From contig NC_031770.1 of the NCBI RefSeq assembly GCF_001522545.3, positions 34,350,710-34,414,709 on the forward strand: 64,000 nt of DNA, read 5' to 3'. This DNA comes from Parus major. Its lineage: Eukaryota; Chordata; Aves; Passeriformes; Paridae. Positions 37,028 through 49,200 of this stretch are shown here, piece by piece; position 1 is the stretch's first letter; each line of letters starts with the position of its first letter. The notes below the pieces were generated by a model. That model saw only the letters and a list, made by a program, of their open reading frames with translations, was not told the origin of the DNA and did no database searches. Made by a program: the position numbers and the translations under genes.

Positions 37028-40000
37028 CTCATTAAAAAACAAAAGGGGCCAAATATGACAATTTCCTATCCCTCATAGCACTTTTTGAATCAGAGGTTGT
37101 TCTGATTCAGAGTTTTGGTTAGGGTTATATCTTATTAGTGTAGGATTAAAATCAGATTTACTTCAAGTTTAATTGTAAAGGTCTGTAACAGATGAAATTA
37201 CAACCCCTCCTATTACCTGAGGGGTTGGGGAGGGGAGGGGAGGTGAGGGGAGGGGAGTATTTGAAACACTCTCCCATGCTTAACTCCACCTTTTTTCTCA
37301 ATACAGTGTCATAAATTGTAAGTGTGAGAAATGCCTCGGCACACACAGCACACACTAACTTTCCAGGCAATGAATTTGAAACAGTCGGTGATTCATCATC
37401 TACCTCTTCAATTCTTCCTCTTAAATGCTTTTAAAGTGCCAGTAAAGTCCTTTAAATTGCTGGTGTCTATAGGCCATTCACCCTGGTCCATCTCCAGATT
37501 TCTGCTGGGGTTGGTTTTCATGTCATACCTGTGGTCTCTTGACTGCCTCATCCACAGTTAACACAATTTCATCCATTTCACTACACTAGGGTTTATTTGA
37601 GTTTTTGTGTTTGGGCTTTTTTGTGGGTTTTTTTTCAGGAAGAGTATTAAATCTCAACTTCTTATCTGGAGATAGTCCCTGTTTTTTCTTTTAGGAGTTA
37701 TGACATACTTACTATTTCAAACTGCAAAACTTTTTAATCAATTATCCCTTTGACTTCCAATTTTAAGATACGACATCAAGTAGAAACAGACTTTAATAAT
37801 GTGCAAGTCTGCATATGGCCCCAGTCCAATGCAGTACCTAAGCCACACCTCAGAGACTCCAGTGCCTTGCCCTGAAAACCTAAGCTCAGTCCCAGGTCTA
37901 AGTCTTTCAATGAATCAGATTTAACTGCAACACATGCAAGGCAAATTATCAGAGTCTCATTCACACACACAGGCTTGTTGAGTATTCAGCCCAATGGACT
38001 CTGCTGAAAACCTTCTTTGTGTAATTAAAAGTGACATAGGATTATTCCCATGGGTACCTGTTTTGTGACTAATGTTATGCATGCAAGTCCCTTTTAGTGC
38101 AATCCATCTTCCCTTAATCTTGCAATCCAAGAATTAGCCTTATCTAACGTGATTTTCTAGGCTGCTTCTTCAGTCAGCAGTGATGGGTGTTTAGAGAGAA
38201 AACTGGATGAGTAGCCTGGATTAGGTTTTACCAACATGAGGTAATAGGGATCCTACTTCATGCATCACTTAACTCTTCATTCTAAAGTGTTCATTTCAGA
38301 GTGTTATTCTAGAATAATACTTTGAAACATAAACATATATTGGAACATAATGTAGTGTAAATATTTCTTAGAATTAATAAAGTGTGCAACATTCCTTCAA
38401 ATGATTTCTGGTATTCTGTAATCAAATGTATGCTCAGAAAGGTTTCTTTTGCAATAAAAAATGTGCAATAAGGGCATCAAGAGACAGAAGGATTTACATA
38501 TGTCACAGTTTGCAGCATGTGGTTGGGAAAAGTGAACTTGCATTAGATACTGATGCATACAGAGAAGGATGCAAAATGTGTCAGAAACTCTGAGCAAAAA
38601 CTGCTGACTTGCACAAGAAATATACTGCTGTCCCTGATGGATTGTCAGTTAAATCTAACACCTCTCTTTCTCAAAAAGCTGTTGGCTCAGAGTGTGTGGA
38701 AAAGGAAAAAGGAACCTAGGAGGAGGGCAGCTGCTTCCTCAGCCAGAGATATATTTTGCCTTGGAAACCAAATATTGTGAAATCCTTACCAGTCAGTGTA
38801 TATCAAAAAGATAGAGTAGAAACAGAGGCAGATCAGCAACGTGCCTGACCAAATCTGTATGATGGACAACTATAGGTGTCTAATACATTTTTTATTAATA
38901 TTGTTAAATCAATAAGAACTTAATTAGACATTATTGTGGTGAGCTTGAAAACTAAGCAAGTATTTCTCATGTGAAGGTGTGAAGCACTTTCATATTCATA
39001 CAGTTAAAATTCTATTTAAGTATAATAGAAGGGAAAAAAGAACTTGATTTACTTCCTTTTATATCCTTATTTATCAAATTCCAACTTTAAAATTTTAAGA
39101 AAAAGGTTACTGGAGGAGGGGAATAGGAGGAAGAGGGAGTGTCCCTGTTCTGTAACGATGAGGGGTTTAGGGGTTTTAAAAATGCTTGAATCTGTCACTC
39201 CAGCACATAGTCAGGTCAGACAGTTTCAATACTGTAATAATGACATGTTTTGCAGTCCCCTGAGGCCTGTTAGTGACAATAGCATTCCATGCCTGGCAAA
39301 ATGAGTAAATGTTTTAGGACTTTTTTCAAACTAGATCAGAGTACACGTCTCAAAGATGTGGTAGTACTTTAGTCATGGTTGACAGTAAAGTGTTTGTCAA
39401 TAGCAGCAGAATATACAAAACGTATGAGAAGCCTCTTCTTTTTAAGTCTGAATGAGGAATATTTTTTCAGATTTAAAGAAGGAGGAAAAAAGAGAAAAAA
39501 ACAAAAAAATAGTTGAAGAAAACCTTCATTGATTCCCCATATATTTATTTTTTTTTGTTCTGGACACATAACCTCTTTGTCTTGAAACAGAGCAGATAAT
39601 AGTAATCTCCTTCTGAAAATGTCACATGCAGAAATGCAATCACACATACTACCTGGCCTAATTTAGATGCATAAGGCATTAAATATTTGGCTGATTTTTT
39701 GTCAGTTCCACTGGAGCTACTCCAGATTAACACAAATGTAACAATTTCACTCGTTGCTTATCTGCACCCTGGGTGATGTGTTGAATCCTCTCAAGTACTA
39801 TTTGCATTATTGCCTTGACTTAGGTCTAAGGATCCCATAGCCAGGATAGATTAACCAGCTTTATCCTGGAGCTGATACTGAAGCTCATCTACATAATTTG
39901 CCATTTTCCTTCATTTAACTGTAGCAAGCTGTCACTGAAAATGCCATGAAGTTGTCCTGTGGATATACACTCACACCTTCTCTTTGCTCTCAGGCGCAAA

Positions 40001-41453
40001 ATAGACCCTCTGTTCATCAACTGGATTTTTCAGTTGTTTAAAAGCTGGTATATACAAGCACTTAATCTACAAAAGGGTCACACAGAGACAAAATCTCTGT
40101 AAATGAGAGCTGTATTTTTCCTTCATGAGGATGTACCATGCTTTGGTATATATGGCACCCTCTCCTATGTCTCCTGTAAACACAATCCCTGATTCAGGGC
40201 ACAGGGTCATAAAATGTTACAGAAACAGACATTTACATAGGCAGCAGCTGGGACCTTCCTAGTGTGGATGGCCTTGGAATACTGTGCTCCAGTCTCTAAA
40301 AGCATTTGCAAATGTTTAAAGTGTGGATGCATTTTCATTAGCATTTCCATACTGAGTGCCCTAAAGGCTCCCTTTTCTGTGTGCTGTTGCTGCCCTGTGC
40401 TGCAAACAGCTGGGAAGGCAATGCCTGAGGAATGCTTATCAGGCTGGATGTACACAATGGGTAACAATGCAAGATGTGTCTGGTTTTCTGAAGCCTTACC
40501 TGTGTGGAGGTGTTTCCAGAGGTAGTCTTGTGTCTTTAAACTAGTCCAGCTCTTTTATACTCCAGGGTCATTGCTAACATAAGCCCATCAATTTGTCTTC
40601 CACTTTATTCTTTCCACTTCTCTTTTCCTCACTCATTTTCTTCAACCACAATGTATTTGTCATACACTCCTACCAGTAAAGTGCAAAACTAGCTCTTCAT
40701 ACAAGTTAAATCCATGCTACTGTCTTCATGTGGCTTATGTCATTGTAATTCAAATTTTAGTTTTGAAGCTGTGATTTTTCAAAAGGATTGAAATTTAGAC
40801 TAATGATTCTTTATCTGTACTAGAACTAATAATAATTCATGCTATCATATAACAGGCAGTAGTTAAAACTGGTTAGTTACATGGTGTGTTCGATTTGTAT
40901 TTTCAAAAAAAAGTAGCCATGTGGGATTGTATGAAAGAAAAAAGGACCCATGATCTGTATATGCTTAGACAGGATACTGATGTAGAATGAAGATCCAGAT
41001 TTCTGTGAGGTTTTTATTTTTTGCTATTCTTGTCATGCATATACTTGGCATATCCAAAGGCTAAGTTTTAAATGTCAGGGTTAAGTTTCCTCTTTCTGGT
41101 TCAGAAGGCATGCAATGACACACAAAACAATGTTTTATTTCCAAGCTGAAAAACATTTAAAAGTTTCATCATGTTGAAGGTTTGCTGGATTTTTGGTTTT
41201 TTTTGTACTTGCAGTAACAACTCAATATTATATGCCCCAAAGCCTTGAAAATAAGTGTAAATACTATGAATAAAATAATTATTTTCAAACATGCAGTTGG
41301 TTGCTTGCCTTACTGTGATTCTATCTGTAAAAGACACAAGTTTTAAACACTGTCATCAGTAGCTAAGTAACATTGACCCTTACTGAAATAGTTTGTACAT
41401 TATCTAGTACTTATACTATATATATATTACATATACCTATGTAAGTACACATC
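37028..41453. other. Gene-free unique DNA
   Basis: No exon or named repeat is recognised other than the G-rich tract listed separately. Frames reach 92 codons (39369-39647, minus), with no domain. An alternating TA stretch lies at 41415-41428. Confidence 0.5.
37221..37257 (+). repeat. G-rich tract with G-quadruplex potential
   Basis: Six GGGG runs are separated by very short loops (TT, A, A, a six-base AGGTGA, and A). This satisfies the usual G3+N1-7 quadruplex pattern on the plus strand. It lies about 200 bp beyond the solo LTR, in otherwise AT-rich DNA. Confidence 0.85.
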
Positions 41454-41980
41454 TGTGCTGGTTTTGGTTCAGGGTAGAGTTAATTTTATTCTCAGTGGCT
41501 ACTATGGCTACGAACAGACCAAAGGGATATTCCAGACTGAATGACATCAAGCTCAGGATATAAACTGGGAGGAAGAAGGAGGAAGAAGGAGGAAGAGGGG
41601 GTGTTTGCAGTGTTGGCTTTTGTCTTTCCAAGTCACTGTTACATTTAATGGGGTCCTGCTCCCCTGGGGATGACTGAACACCCACCTGCCCATGGGAAAC
41701 AGTGAAAGAATCCCTTGTTTTGTCTTGTTGTTTTGTTTTGTTTTATTTTGTTTTGATTTGTTTTGTTTTGTTTTGTTTTGTTTTGTTTTGTTTTGTTTTG
41801 TTTTGTTTTGTTTTGTTTTGTTTGTGTGCAGGGCTTTTTCTTTGCCTGTTAAACTGTCTTTTCATCAATATACAAGTTTTCTTTTACTCTTCCCATTCAC
41901 TCCCCAGTTCCACTAGGGGGGGAATGGGTGAGTGAGTGGCTGTGTGGTACTTGGTGACTGCCTGGGGTTAAATCACAGCA
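41454..41980 (+). mobile_element. LTR (avian ERV, probably class III/ERVL-like), rearranged
   Basis: The plus strand starts TGTGCTGGTTTTGG and ends near GGGGTTAAATCACAGCA. In order there are AGGGTAGAGTTAATTTTATT, then ACCAAAGGGATATTCCAGAC, a TATAAA box (41559-41564), a GGAGGAAGAA purine repeat, CCTGCCCATGGGAAACAGTG, a (TTTTG)n block, GTTAAACTGTC (probably a decayed ATTAAA signal), and CACTAGGGGGGGAATGGG. I recognise this order from an abundant bird LTR, where a longer U3 is normal. Here roughly the middle of U3 (between about 41513 and 41517) seems deleted. No clear target-site duplication is visible (ACATC before, ACGAA after). No internal retroviral sequence is adjacent, so it is a solo LTR. 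Family and class are from memory and need a repeat-library check. Confidence 0.8.
41728..41822 (+). repeat. (TTTTG)n microsatellite inside the LTR
   Basis: About 19 pentamer units TTTTG, with two early interruptions (TTTTA at about 41742 and a GATTTG at about 41755), sit within the LTR. The repeat probably grew from the short CTTGTTTTG motif normally found there. Reading frames of phenylalanine, valine and leucine across it are artefacts of the repeat. Confidence 0.95.
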
Positions 41981-43108
41981 ACGAATGGCTTTGGATGCTT
42001 GCTGAGAATGGTGCTGAGCCCACAGAGCTGCTATCCTGGCCAAGAAGGGCAACAAGCAGTGGGTGGCCACTCCCAGCTATCTGCCAGGTCAGACCTAGCC
42101 TCAAGAGCTCAGCCATGGAAGCGAGGTACTGTGTGAGGAGTCTGCAACTCACCCCATGAGAGCAGCAAAAAGCATCCACCTCTCATTGCATGTCAGGAAT
42201 TCTGGCTGGGACCACAAATACCTTTACTTTCCACAAATGGTCTCAGGGCCACATCACATGTATTGAAATGGAAAAGTCATTACATTCCTCCTGGGAAAAA
42301 AATTGTTTCCTTTTTTTTTTTTTTTTCTTTTCAGACATGCTACATTTATGCATTCCCTCTGATTTTTGTCGTGAACATCACTTTATAGTTAATTTCAGAT
42401 GACATTTTATCACCTAGCAATCAGTCTCTTTCAATTCTCTCTCATGGCAAGAGACCTAGCCCTGTGGCTCACACTCGATGAGCAAACTTCAAAGAGCAGC
42501 AAGCAGCTGCATTTCTCCAGCATGAGCAAACCCTGACACAAATTGGTTTGGGTCCTGCAGCCACCAGGAGTGCCAAGGACTGTCACCCTCATCTCCCACC
42601 ACCCGCACTGGGGGTTTCTAACCAGGTTCAAGCCCCCAGGAAATGCTCCTATTCCACACAAAGACAGCAAAGGGAGGTTCAGGTTGCAGTCTGCTGACCT
42701 GCCACTGCTCCACCTTTACATGCACTCTCACAGGGAGAAACCCAGCGGTAACAGAGCAGCTCCATCCAGCAGCTCTGCCTGGATGCATTTTGTGACTTGT
42801 ACAGTTCTGCTACGTTGGCCAGAAAATCACTGATTGGGTAGAGGGAGGAAGCTTTGGCTCAACAAGTTTTTTTGGCTTGGTTTGGTTTGTTGGGTTTTTT
42901 TTAAATTTTTGTTTATTTGTTTACAGGAAAGAACACAAAATATCGAATGAAACAATTCCTAACCAGAGATAGTCACAACAAGATCACATTTTTTTCTTAC
43001 CAAGTTAATTTGTGGAGATTTGGGACATAGTTAATAATTTTTCCTGTTTCTGATTTGCATCTGTGTGATTTCATTAACTGATAATTGCTTTTGATGTGGA
43101 TTGCAGAA

Positions 43109-43174
43109 GGAGATAAATGACTCATGAATCAATAAGTGATGAGATTTCAGAGTCACTTATTGATTTTTATCTCC
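43109..43174. repeat. Bulged inverted repeat (22-bp stem)
   Basis: Left arm GGAGATAAA (43109-43117), a 9-base insert TGACTCATG, then AATCAATAAGTGA (43127-43139). A 13-base spacer follows, then the exact complements TCACTTATTGATT (43153-43165) and TTTATCTCC (43166-43174). All 22 arm positions pair. In single strands this could form a hairpin with a one-sided 9-base bulge and a 13-base loop. TGACTC (43118-43123) can also pair with GAGTCA (43150-43155) as an alternative. Confidence 0.9.
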
Positions 43175-43233
43175 AATTTACTCTGCATTGAATTTAATTA
43201 TAGCTATTACACTCGATTTGTTTGAAAACATTG

Positions 43234-43251
43234 CATGCAAATATTTGCATG
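43234..43251. repeat. Perfect 18-bp palindrome with paired octamers
   Basis: CATGCAAATATTTGCATG equals its own reverse complement. It contains ATGCAAAT and ATTTGCAT back to back, a symmetric arrangement suited to a homodimeric POU or other two-fold symmetric DNA-binding protein. Confidence 0.9.
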
Positions 43252-46200
43252 AAGTTTATTCAGTGAAATTATACTTCAGTTGTTTTAAAATAAGTAGTGA
43301 CTTTTGAGCAGAAAAAAAGTCAGTGAGTTGAGAAAATATCCAAGTATGTCAACCCTTAATCATTACCCCAAAGCCCTTGAAGAGCTTCATGAATACTTAA
43401 AATCTAGTCTGTGTAAAAGAGTTCATTACCACAACAGGAATTCTAGGTGATTTTTTTTATTTCAATGGTTTGCTCACCTGAAAGTGTATTTTAAGCCAAA
43501 CAGATGTACATAAAGAAAGGTTTGTATGAACTAGAATGGAACTATTTGTCCCTAGATTTTAAAAGTGAAGCATTATAATTTTTCATTTAATATTTTAAGA
43601 ATAAATTTGCCGAAATTTCTGTTCATACTATAAATAGAAGTCTTAAACTGAAACTTCTGTTTTTGAGTTTGAAAACATGTTTAATTTAGTGTAAAACAAT
43701 CTTCTTCAAGTATTTGGGTTGGTAAGAAAACTGAAATATTTTCATTCCACTGTTACAATGCACTTTTGGACACAAAACTGAGAGAACACTTTGATGAATA
43801 GTGATGTAAAGATCTATCTATAATGTTCTTTTTTTCCTTTTCTTTAAAGGAAATTGATAGTTCTGCTGTCATGTGAAACATTTTCTTAGAGTTACAGCTA
43901 GCTTTCTGCAAAATCTAATTTTGGTGCTATGTCTACCTTCCAGTTAGAAACACCAGCTTAATACAGTGATTTAGTACTTTTTATTAGAGATTTAATACAG
44001 GAATCTGTTTTATGTAATAAAACTCATATATATTTTCTAATGTTGGATATCTTTCATGGAGGGCCTCTGGTAAAGGAAATCTGTCAAAATTATGATAATA
44101 TAATTACATTGGTTTAATCCTTTGAGAATCATAAAAATAAAAGGTAGTAAAGATGTCTAGTCTCAAGCACACAGATTATCACAAAAAAAAAAAAAAAATT
44201 GGGAACCCTGATGACTTTCTTAATTTCTGAAAACAAGGCTATTATTTATTGTATGCTTTAAAATATATTGATACTTCATTGGGCAATCTGCTTTCTAGTC
44301 TTCAATCTGTTTGTTTGGTTTTTTTTGTTTTTTAATGCTTTTATACTCATACTGTCTTCAATAGTAACTTTGTGTGGCTAAATTTCCTCCAGAACATCCC
44401 AGCCCCAGCATATTTACTGCTCCAGTTAATGCATAAGAGCCCTCAATCAGGAAATGCAGGATCAAACTTTTAGCCCCATCATGGGAATGGAAAACTTAAA
44501 AAAGTATATATATTTAACACCTATTAGTAAGACATAATTCAAAGTGAATTAAGATCAATTAGAGTACTTCCATCAACTTAATTTGGCTGTGAAGGAGTTC
44601 TATGAGCTGATAGTCATGTTAAACACCCATATTTGACTTTCTATATTTACAAAATTATATTATGTGTTTAAATAAATTTCAGCTATTTTGTATTAATAGG
44701 AAAACAACAAATGTAGTAGACATGTTTAATTGCGGTGAGTATTTTGGTTTTTTATATTAGAAGTTGATATTTGGCAAAATACAAGATTATTAAGGGGTGT
44801 TAAGAGGTAGACTTGAATTGTATATTGAAAACTTTGTATTTCTGTTAACAAGATTCTCCAGTTTATGTATGCAAGCTCTTGAAGGTGTAAATAATAAAAG
44901 TCCACACAGTATCAATTTTTCTTCAAAGTGTTTCCCAGCGAAATTTTGTTTTCTGAGGAACACTGGCAACATATTTCACTTTACTTAGAGCAAGTAAAAC
45001 AGTAAATGAAATTTTTTGCAAAATATGGGAAGGAATATAAAGATTTTAATTGATAAAATTTCATGTAATACTAGTTTCTAAAAAGACCCATATACAAATG
45101 ACATATATTAATTTGATTCAAATACAATAATACAGAAGATTCAAATAGAATAAGGTGAAGTGACATGTTCTTTTCTAGATTAGGTTTATTTTGGCATCTT
45201 TTCAGTTGTTGCCTCAAGCTGTAATAAGACTTTGATCTCATTCCTAAAAAAAAGCGTTAATGGAAGACATTTCTCCATGTAATGTGAGGCAAAAAATTGT
45301 GCTTAAAATAATTTATTTTCTTTTACTGTATGCTATCATCCTCTCTAACTGCATCTGTTATTCTCAACTGCTTTCTGGGATTCACCTACTCTCCTCAGGC
45401 TATCTATGCCACCTATATTAAATTATTTGGTAATTTTTTATCACTTGCTGTCTGTTTACAAATTCACTTCTACCTTTCTTTTATTTTTCTTATACTTTTT
45501 TCTTTATTTTCTTATACTTTTTTACTGACACTCTATGTGTCTCTTCCTAGTCTCTATTTCAGAATTGATTCAGCAAAGTTTCAAGCTGGTGACTAGCTTT
45601 TCCAGGCTTTCTGAAAATATTTTAATATTTTACAGCTTTTTCTATGATTTTCCTCAAGACACTGGGTATGCGCGCTTCCCAAATTCAGACTTTTCTGGTT
45701 ATGCAATTCCAACAGTCTCATGAACATAGTTAAATGCTAGTTAGGTTAGTTTTTTTCTGACACAATGATTTACTTTCCTTTCTTCTTCCTTGTGTCCAGG
45801 ACTAGAATCACAATCACTGATTTGGTTTATGCTATCATTTTCTGCCCTCAAATTCAAGCAAACTGTTGATTCTAGCTGTAATTGCTTTTTGAATCAGTGT
45901 CTGTGTCATTTTGGACTGAGAAGAATTACATGTCACATAGAGCAAAGCTAGTTGCTCCCAAGTGATTGTTTAAGCTGCTGAAACAGTCCTTCTCTAAACA
46001 ATTTTCTGCTATAATAATTGGCCTGTTTCTATGCATACAGTCATTTTCCTGTACCATTCTATAGTTCAGTTTAGCTGTGTGGTCTCCTGTAGCAGATATT
46101 CAATATTCTCATAATTGTCACAAAATCAGGAATCCAGCTCTGCTAATATGTTCGAATTCTGAGAAAAAGAATTAGTAATTTTCTGTAAAGATCCTACTTT

Positions 46201-49200
46201 GTAATCACAAGTGCATTCCTGATCAGTTGAACTAGCTATTTGCTAAAGTGGGCCAGATAATGGAAATCTTTACCACCTTCTGAACTGCAGTGTTTCAGCC
46301 CTTCCATGACAGCCTGGGGAACAGTTCCTTGCCTGGAGCATCTGCCTCTCCAGCAGGCAGGGAGCCCAACACCAGCCTCTTGGGCCATATCAGAAAATTT
46401 TGTCGCTTTTGGGTGGGAATTATGGTGTGAAAACCTAAAACTTGGATGCTTGGACATGACCTGCTGCAGTTTCATCCTTTAGCCTACAGTGGCCCAGCTC
46501 CTCTTGTTCTTTTCCCTGTCCTCTGTGATGCCATCACCAGGCCAAGAGGGCCATGCTAGAGCTGCCCAGGGGCCACGTCCATGGTAACTGGTTGAGTGGC
46601 AAACACAAAAACTGGTTAGGCATGTTATTGCCCTGTGGAGCTGCCAGCAGTGGAGTCCTGCCTGGCTCTGATCTCTGTCTTCTGTCCAGGTACTGATTTC
46701 TACTCCACTTTCCAAGTTGTTTGGAAGTGGTCAACAGAGTTCAAGAAGCCATTGAGAATGGAAGTTGTCAAAGACAGGTAGCTGATCAAGCAGGGAGCAT
46801 GGTCTCATAAACCTCATTTCACTAGGAAATAAGACTAAAGTTGGCAGGGGACAGAGAAAAGAGATGAGTCAGGGTTAAAATTTTTAAGTTTGAAATATTT
46901 AATTGTGAACTATAATTGCAATGATCTGTGAAACGTTAGCTAGTCCATCCCTCTCCCAAAAAAATAAGTAAATATGTGCTGTTCCTGATCCGCGGTGTAA
47001 ACTCAAGAAAATAATCAGTTCAGGTGATCCCACAGTTCCTGTTTTGGTATAGCCTTTTCCTTGTCCTCCAGAGGAGGCAGAAAAGATGTCTCTACTGTAA
47101 ATTAAGAGTTTTTCTAACATACAAAATGAAAAAAACTAAAAAAACTCTTAAACTCTTTGGTTTTATGTCTGATGATTGATGGTCTGCTTGGATTCTTCTA
47201 TTTTAACTGAACTAATCCAGGTCCTTCTGTTTTCCCTTGAAATTATTAAAACTTATGTAATGCCTGTGTCTCTCTCCTAGTGTATCATTGATTTGGCTGC
47301 CTCTTGCCTGAAGTATAATATTCAAAACTACACATCAGACTACACCTTAAGCTGTAACATAATGTCTTCTTCTATCTTCCATGTGACACTGACCATTAAT
47401 ATATGCAAGAACAAGGTCTAGTTTCTTCTGTGACAGTTTCATATTCCTTAATTATTCCCATTTGATATTTCAATAGCACAACCACAATCTTTCATGAAGT
47501 AGTGCTGCCATGCCATATTTCCCAGTTGGGTATTTCTACATGCTTCTATTTCCTACATGAAGCATTTTGTCTTTTAGCTTGTTGGTTTGAAAAAAATACC
47601 TTTAGTTTATAAAGACAGTTTTAAAGTCAGACTCAGTTCTCCAAAAGGAACATTATATTTCTTCCCCCACAGCAGTCTGATGTCATGTAAAAATATTACT
47701 CAGACTAAGAAAAGAACTGTGCCAAAACAGAATACATCAGTTGTGGAATCCCAAGAGAAATGTCCTGGCACTTTAACAGAGGTACATAGATTCCTGTTTA
47801 ATAAGCAGAGTGTTGCATCTAGATAATATCTGATCAATTCACTTCCAGGACTGTCATGCAGGTTATGTCAAAAGCCTTTCTAAGTTCAGGGGTGTCACAT
47901 ATGCCTCCTTAGCTTTCAAACAGGATAGCTACTTTGCCAAAATGGCTGTGTCTTCTTACACCTCAATTCATCTTCAAAAATTCACAGTAACTATTTTTTC
48001 CCACTTTATTACATTGCAGATGCTTCAAAGTAGATTTTATGTACTTGTTCTAGTGTTTTTCCCTAGATTTTAAGTTTGCATTGAAAGAGGATAGGCTCCA
48101 TCTTTTTCCCCTTTCAGTTTTCTGAGGTCTTCCCCACTGGTAACAAGTGTGCAAAGATAATTGCTGCTAATGCAGGTAAGTCCATACACACCTAGATGGG
48201 TGGCATTAAACATGCAGCAACATGGACAGCACTGTTGCATAATGTCAGCTTCTACTGATAGCCCATGCTTGGCTTCTGCAAATACCAAACAGGCATTTAA
48301 CATTTTCACTGATTTTAGTAACCACATTTCATAAAAAAGTTATATAAATTACCTACAGAAAGATGGGCATACGCCTTCAAGCAGTGAAGATGGTTTCCTC
48401 ACATTCCACTTTTGCAACATTGGGCTGCTAATCAATCACCAGTCCAACTAGGACATATCTATACTATTGACAAAATCCAAAACCACCATTAAGAAAGTTG
48501 CATCTGAATTTCTTTTGTCCGCTTATAAATCCTTATACAAGAAAACTTCCATGTGTAAGAAATGACATAACCATACAATCCGCTCCCAGCATATATTCAA
48601 GTCCCACAGAAAACCAGTCTGGACTTAAAACCTTACATATAGTAGGATCTAATAATGTGAATGGTTAATCAGTAAGGGTGTTTTCTACAGTGATTCTCTG
48701 AAAGTGGAGCATTTTGAGCTTAATTTTTCATAAAAGAGAGATGGCCTGCAATTTCTCCCTGGAATAGTCCCTCCAGCAGACTGGAGATTTAGAACCAGCT
48801 TGAATTCAACAAGGAATAGCATGTGGTATTTCGATGTTTTCCCAAGGATTTAAAGTCACATTAAAACTTAAGTAGCTTTGCAAAACCAATCATAATTGTT
48901 TATTACAAACAGAAGTAATATATCAAATTGCTAAACTCTGAATTTTAACATCTAGATATATCTTGGTAATCACAAACTTTCATAATAAGGTCTCAGCCTC
49001 ACAAATATTTTCACAAAAATTTAAATCCCCTGATGTTTTATGAATATACAACCTTTAAGCATGGCTGTAAGTCCTACAAAGATCCTTCCTCTGAGATTTT
49101 TACATCTGCATCATTCATTCAGTGACTGAATTCTACATCTTAAATGAGAAAATTCCATGTTCAGCCAAGCTGCTTTTGTTGTTCTTGTTGTTATTACTGT

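Larger units (their letters stand above)
43053..43251. promoter_or_regulatory. Candidate enhancer: POU-octamer and palindrome cluster
   Basis: Within 200 bp there are three octamer sites on which POU-domain factors typically act. One is ATTTGCAT at 43053-43060; the other two are head-to-head inside the perfect 18-bp palindrome CATGCAAATATTTGCATG (43234-43251). Between them are an AP-1-like TGACTCA (43118-43124) and two ATCAATAA/TTATTGAT sites that form an inverted repeat (43127-43139 and 43153-43165). Many ATTA/TAAT cores surround them. Such clustering in a gene-free AT-rich region resembles a developmental enhancer, but binding or conservation cannot be shown from sequence alone. Chance occurrence of single sites is common in AT-rich DNA; the palindromes are not. 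Confidence 0.4.

Noticed and set aside
41692..41935. Two Phe/Val/Leu/Cys-rich frames of 74-77 codons
   Set aside because: They are translations of the (TTTTG)n repeat.
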